The position numbers and the translations under genes are program-made. Positions 15,580 through 18,120 of a stretch of DNA of 18,120 nt are shown here, one piece after another; position 1 is the first letter of the stretch; every line of letters begins with the position of its first letter. The stretch lies in assembly GCA_016287765.1 (NCBI GenBank), contig JAEEWS010000051.1, positions 1-18,120 of the forward strand. Reading direction: 5' to 3'. Below the pieces are notes generated by a model, which was not told the origin of the DNA, did no database searches, and saw only the letters and a list, made by a program, of their open reading frames with translations. The stretch is from Lachnospiraceae bacterium (GTDB lineage Bacteria; Bacillota_A; Clostridia; Lachnospirales; Lachnospiraceae).

Positions 15580-15648
15580 ATCACGTTTAGGATTTTTTTA
15601 CGAAATATTTCGTTGTTAGTAGAAACCAAAAGAAATATTTAACGTGAT
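15580..15648 (+). promoter_or_regulatory. Inverted-repeat-rich regulatory region before the sigma factor gene
   Basis: The 85-100 base gap holds a perfect 14-base palindrome (ACGAAATATTTCGT, 15600-15613) nested between the arms of a wider 8-base inverted repeat (ATCACGTT 15580-15587 and AACGTGAT 15641-15648). Neither is followed by a T-run on the plus strand, so termination is not indicated. The palindrome has the size of a typical dimeric regulator site; no regulator can be named. Confidence 0.4.
15622..15646 (+). promoter_or_regulatory. Candidate ECF-type promoter of the sigma/anti-sigma operon
   Basis: GAAAC at 15622-15626, 16 bases, then CGTG at 15643-15646 resembles the ECF promoter pattern (GAAAC-N16-CGTA/C) known from Bacillus sigma factors and suits autoregulation. 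It would place the transcript start near 15653-15655, just before the ATG at 15669. An overlapping weak sigma-A-like pair (TTGTTA 15613-15618, TATTTA 15636-15641) is an alternative. Confidence 0.4.
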
Positions 15649-15668
15649 TTAGGGTAAGAGTGGAAAAA

Positions 15669-16229
15669 ATGGAAGATGCTAAGATAGTGCAGCTTTACTT
15701 TGACAGGAATGAAGCTGCGCTGAAGGAAACACAAACGAAGTACGGAAAGTACCTGCTTAAGATAGCCAATAATATCCTTTACAATAATGAGGATTCGGAA
15801 GAGTGTGTCAATGACACTTATCTGTCAGCATGGAATGCCATGCCGCCTCATAAACCGGATGTATTGTCACTCTTTTTGGGCAAACTGACCAGAGGTCATG
15901 CTATCGACGTATACAGAAAAAATCACGCCGGGAAAAGGATACCTTCGGAATATACCACTTCTATTGATGAACTGGAAGAGTGTATTCCCGGTGGTTCGGA
16001 CGTGGAAGCAAATCTCGAGGCGAAGCGCCTGGGAGAAGTAATAAGTGCATTCTTGAGAGAACAGGATGATGAGGCCAGAAACCTTTTTGTGGGACGTTAT
16101 TTCTATGCCGATTCACTTAAAGATGTTGCAAGTTATTACGGTATGACTGATACAAAAGCTAAAATGATACTTTTCAGAACGCGTCAGAGACTTAAGGAAT
16201 ATTTGGAAACGGAGGGTTTCACCGTTTAA
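15669..16229 (+). CDS. ECF-type RNA polymerase sigma factor
   Basis: 186 residues. Region 2 spans about residues 15-80, with the core motif NNEDSEECVNDTYLSAWNAMPP and FLGKLTRGHAIDVYRKN. Region 4 is at about 120-180 (ARNLFVGRYFYADSLKDVASYYGMTDTKAKMILFRTRQRLKEYL), a helix-turn-helix for -35 recognition. This MEDAKIV... subgroup is widespread in Lachnospiraceae. The start is ambiguous: GTG at 15660 has AGGG 5 bases upstream and adds three residues, while ATG at 15669 matches the family N-terminus and fits the candidate ECF promoter. It is followed after one base by a membrane anti-sigma candidate. Its regulon is unknown; the adjacent surface genes are an obvious but untested target. Confidence 0.92.
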   Translation: MEDAKIVQLYFDRNEAALKETQTKYGKYLLKIANNILYNNEDSEECVNDTYLSAWNAMPPHKPDVLSLFLGKLTRGHAIDVYRKNHAGKRIPSEYTTSIDELEECIPGGSDVEANLEAKRLGEVISAFLREQDDEARNLFVGRYFYADSLKDVASYYGMTDTKAKMILFRTRQRLKEYLETEGFTV

Positions 16230-16230
16230 T

Positions 16231-17049
16231 ATGGATAAAGAGAAAATATCGGATGCATTGTCCTATCTGGATGATGATATAATTGAAGAAACCGAAAAGT
16301 TGAGACAGCGGAGTGCGAGGAGCCGGAGTTCAAAACTGGCTGAATTTACACGGAGACCCTGGTTTAAAACTGCGCTTGCGGCAGCGGCTGTTATTGTTAT
16401 CCTTATCGGTGGCGGAGCTGTAGCCGGAAATATGCATTTGAAAAAAAAGGAAAGCAGCGCGGATACTAATATGATACAGAAGAGCGCTTTGATGAAGGAC
16501 ATGGAATCAAGGGCGAATGAAGAAACTGACAGCTCCGGTTTCAGTGATTCCTTGGATCCGCAGGAAAGTAAGTACCTTAATCAGTCGGCAACAAGTTATC
16601 CGGCAACAGTAAGTGATAATAGCGGTATAAGCAAGGGAGGTTTTGGCGAATCAAACTCCTTGGTAGATTATGACCTTAGTTATATTTCAACAACATGTGT
16701 CGTTTCACGTAATGATGAAAGTGTAAGCGGAAGTTATAGCATCGACCTTTCGGAAAAAGCAGATTATTATCTGGAAACCGGTGAAGCGTGGAGTCTGGAG
16801 ATCTTGAAGGACGATAGCTGGGAATACATCGGCCCCAAGTCAGAGCAAACATGGAACCAGGCTGTATATGGTATAGGAAAGTTCGCAGGAACCGGTCATC
16901 TGGAAAGAACTTTTAATCTGAATGCTTACGGTACTCTTAAAAAGGGCAAATACCGGATCGCTAAGAATATATATGTCTTTAAGACGGTAGATGGCAAGGA
17001 AAATGTTTATAACGATACTGTTTATTGTGAGTTTGAACTAAATGATTAA
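16231..17049 (+). CDS. Membrane anti-sigma factor with extracellular Ig-like domain (putative)
   Basis: 272 residues. A short cytoplasmic N-terminus (ISDALSYLDDDIIEETEKLRQ) that probably binds the sigma factor is followed by a membrane helix at about 44-67 (WFKTALAAAAVIVILIGGGAVAG), a low-complexity Ser-rich stretch (70-145), and a C-terminal beta-rich domain at about 155-272 (TGEAWSLEILKDDSWEYIG, LKKGKYRIAKNI) that resembles bacterial Ig-like domains found in many Lachnospiraceae anti-sigma candidates. No zinc-binding HxxxCxxC anti-sigma motif is visible. The anti-sigma role is inferred from one-base spacing to the sigma gene and topology, not from a proven motif. The outside domain could sense envelope state. 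Confidence 0.78.
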   Translation: MDKEKISDALSYLDDDIIEETEKLRQRSARSRSSKLAEFTRRPWFKTALAAAAVIVILIGGGAVAGNMHLKKKESSADTNMIQKSALMKDMESRANEETDSSGFSDSLDPQESKYLNQSATSYPATVSDNSGISKGGFGESNSLVDYDLSYISTTCVVSRNDESVSGSYSIDLSEKADYYLETGEAWSLEILKDDSWEYIGPKSEQTWNQAVYGIGKFAGTGHLERTFNLNAYGTLKKGKYRIAKNIYVFKTVDGKENVYNDTVYCEFELND

Positions 17050-17071
17050 AGTGAAGCAGAAAAATCACTTT
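17048..17071 (+). other. Short hairpin at the anti-sigma gene stop
   Basis: AAAGTGA (17048-17054) and TCACTTT (17065-17071) form a 7-bp stem with a 10-base loop beginning within the stop codon. No T-run follows, so it is unlikely to terminate transcription by itself; it may protect the mRNA 3' end. Confidence 0.35.
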
Positions 17072-17100
17072 GAGAATGGGAATATAACACAAACAATCGG

Positions 17101-17128
17101 ATTTTTTTGAAAAAATTTTAAAAAAGAT
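17101..17128 (+). promoter_or_regulatory. A/T tract upstream of the rplM promoter (UP-element-like)
   Basis: Alternating T and A runs (ttttttt, aaaaaa, tttt, aaaaaa) lie directly upstream of the -35 box at 17140-17145, covering roughly -48 to -74 from the predicted transcript start. This is the composition and approximate place where RNA polymerase alpha C-terminal domains bind at strong ribosomal promoters. Confidence 0.5.
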
Positions 17129-17129
17129 G

Positions 17130-17161
17130 AGAAACACTGTTGACAGGCAGTGTTTCTTTTT
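17130..17161 (+). terminator. Intrinsic terminator of the upstream operon, overlapping the rplM promoter
   Basis: A perfect 10-bp stem (AGAAACACTG 17130-17139 with CAGTGTTTCT 17148-17157), an 8-base loop and five T at 17157-17161 form a likely terminator for the sigma/anti-sigma transcript. The stem is relatively AT-rich, so efficiency may be moderate. Its loop holds the -35 box of the next promoter. Confidence 0.7.
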
Positions 17162-17168
17162 ATATAAT
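17140..17168 (+). promoter_or_regulatory. Perfect consensus sigma-A promoter for rplM-rpsI
   Basis: TTGACA at 17140-17145, a 17-base spacer and TATAAT at 17163-17168 match the housekeeping consensus at all 12 positions. Transcription should start near 17175, giving a leader of about 60 bases before rplM. The -35 box is in the loop and the spacer contains the right arm of the terminator hairpin. Confidence 0.93.
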
Positions 17169-17173
17169 TCCAC

Positions 17174-17209
17174 CGTTCAGAAATACGAATGAAATTTGCC
17201 TTAAGGCAA
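17174..17209 (+). promoter_or_regulatory. Probable L13 autoregulatory leader in the rplM 5' UTR
   Basis: Two small stems lie between the predicted transcript start and the rplM ribosome site: CGTTC (17174-17178) with GAATG (17187-17191), and TTGCC (17196-17200) with GGCAA (17205-17209), closed by a TTAA loop. The size, order and position fit the L13 leader motif described upstream of rplM in Firmicutes. The match is from memory of the motif and needs a covariance-model check. Confidence 0.5.
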
Positions 17210-17236
17210 GAATAATCTAATTTAGGAGGAATCTCA

Positions 17237-17671
17237 ATGAAGACTTATGTTGCAAGCGCCGCTAACGTACAGAGAAAATGGTATGTTATCGATGCAGAGG
17301 GACAGACACTTGGCCGTCTTGCATCCGCAGTTGCGCAGATATTAAAAGGTAAGAATAAGCCCGAGTATACACCTTTCCTTGATCTCGGTGACAATGTTAT
17401 CATCATCAATGCTGCAAAGATCAAAGTTACCGGAAAGAAGCTTGATCAGAAGGTATACTTCTCACATTCCAAGTATGCAGGCGGCACTACTGAGTTAACC
17501 CTCAGAGAAATGCTCGCTAAGGACCCTTGCGAAGTAGTAAAGATCGCAGTTAAGGGCATGCTTCCTCATGGACCTCTCGGAAGAGGCATGATCGAGAAGC
17601 TTCACGTATACGCAGGACCTGAGCACAACAATCAGGCTCAGAAGCCCGAAGTATTAGAGATCAAGTTTTAA
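17237..17671 (+). CDS. rplM: 50S ribosomal protein L13
   Basis: L13, an early-assembling large-subunit protein. It has 144 residues, typical length. Family landmarks are [17 protein letters not shown] near the N-terminus, the [20 protein letters not shown] block, [22 protein letters not shown] and a C-terminal [14 protein letters not shown] at 17224-17229 is 7 bases before the ATG. It is expressed from its own perfect consensus promoter, unlike the Bacillus arrangement, where it follows truA directly. rpsI follows after 18 bases. Confidence 0.98.
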   Translation: MKTYVASAANVQRKWYVIDAEGQTLGRLASAVAQILKGKNKPEYTPFLDLGDNVIIINAAKIKVTGKKLDQKVYFSHSKYAGGTTELTLREMLAKDPCEVVKIAVKGMLPHGPLGRGMIEKLHVYAGPEHNNQAQKPEVLEIKF

Positions 17672-17689
17672 TGAAGGGAGGACAAAACA

Positions 17690-18094
17690 TTGGCTAAAGC
17701 ATCTAAATCAGCAAGATATTACGGAACAGGAAGAAGAAAGAGCTCTGTTGCCAGAGTATATCTCGTACCCGGCACAGGCAAGGTTACAATAAATAAGCGT
17801 GACATGGAAGAGTACTTCGGTCTCAACACCCTTAAGATGGTTGTTCGTCAGCCCCTTGAGCTTACCCAGACCGGCGATAAGTTCGATGTTATCTGCACCG
17901 TTCGCGGCGGCGGATTCACAGGTCAGGCAGGAGCTATCCGTCACGGAATCTCCCGCGCTCTCCTTAAGGCAGACGCAGACTACAGACCCGCTCTCAAGAA
18001 GGCAGGCTTCTTAACAAGAGATCCTCGTATGAAGGAAAGAAAGAAGTACGGCTTAAAGGCAGCGAGAAGAGCACCTCAGTTCTCAAAGAGATAG
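17690..18094 (+). CDS. rpsI: 30S ribosomal protein S9
   Basis: S9, whose C-terminal tail contacts P-site tRNA. It has 134 residues. Conserved features include [41 protein letters not shown] and the terminal APQFSKR with the invariant Lys-Arg end. The start is TTG at 17690, supported by GGGAGG at 17676-17681 eight bases upstream and by the alignment of [14 protein letters not shown] with S9 N-termini; no ATG is suitably placed. It is complete: the stop is at 18092-18094. The remaining 26 bases of the window show nothing identifiable. Confidence 0.97.
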   Translation: MAKASKSARYYGTGRRKSSVARVYLVPGTGKVTINKRDMEEYFGLNTLKMVVRQPLELTQTGDKFDVICTVRGGGFTGQAGAIRHGISRALLKADADYRPALKKAGFLTRDPRMKERKKYGLKAARRAPQFSKR

Positions 18095-18120
18095 TATTCG
18101 CTTACATACCCTGGAAACAA

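Noticed and set aside
15589..15614. T-rich tract and palindrome considered as a terminator for the surface block
   Set aside because: The T-run lies before the palindrome, not after it, so it does not form a plus-strand intrinsic terminator.

Overview
The window looks like a chromosomal segment from a low-to-mid GC Gram-positive anaerobe, most probably a Lachnospiraceae (Clostridia) relative of rumen/gut Butyrivibrio-type bacteria. The evidence is the gene order rpsK-rpsD-rpoA-rplQ-ecfA1-ecfA2-ecfT-truA ... rplM-rpsI, strong AGGAGG ribosome binding sites, TTG starts, the zinc-free clostridial form of S4, an L17 with the long internal insertion, Thr-Pro-rich linkers in surface proteins, and an ECF sigma/anti-sigma pair of the type common in that family. 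The assignment is from memory of these families, not from a database search.

Layout. (1) 1-2550: end of the alpha ribosomal operon (3' part of rpsK, then rpsD, rpoA, rplQ), closed by a strong intrinsic terminator. (2) 2583-5927: energy-coupling-factor transporter module (two ATPases and the EcfT scaffold) plus the tRNA pseudouridine synthase truA, tightly packed and translationally coupled. (3) 5917-15574: an almost gapless run of six secreted or membrane-anchored proteins: a CapA-type metallophosphatase-like lipoprotein; a repeat-bearing single-pass protein; a phosphodiester-glycosidase (NAGPA) domain membrane protein; a secreted LmbE/PIG-L-like protein with altered active-site motifs; a secreted papain-like/SH3 protein with Thr-Pro linkers and a C-terminal membrane anchor; then a second copy of the repeat protein + NAGPA pair. 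(4) 15575-17049: an ECF sigma factor and its membrane anti-sigma factor. (5) 17050-18094: a hairpin/terminator that encloses the -35 box of a perfect consensus promoter, a probable L13 leader, then rplM and rpsI.

In Bacillus subtilis truA is followed directly by rplM-rpsI. Here about 11 kb of cell-surface and stress-sigma genes sits at exactly that junction, with flanking synteny preserved. The surface genes have essentially no intergenic space and begin inside the end of truA, so they are probably transcribed with the ECF transporter/truA operon unless an internal promoter exists. The rplM-rpsI pair has its own promoter, which keeps it independent of the inserted block.

Working idea (inference): the block encodes an envelope-polymer remodelling apparatus acting on a phosphodiester-linked surface glycan or teichoic-acid-like polymer, with an envelope-stress sigma factor beside it. 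The most notable points are the duplicated repeat-protein/NAGPA gene pair, the LmbE-like protein that has lost conserved catalytic positions, and the unusual papain-like/SH3/C-terminal-anchor protein. I found no CRISPR array, transposase, integrase, tRNA or rRNA gene. No stretch longer than 300 bases lacks a gene.
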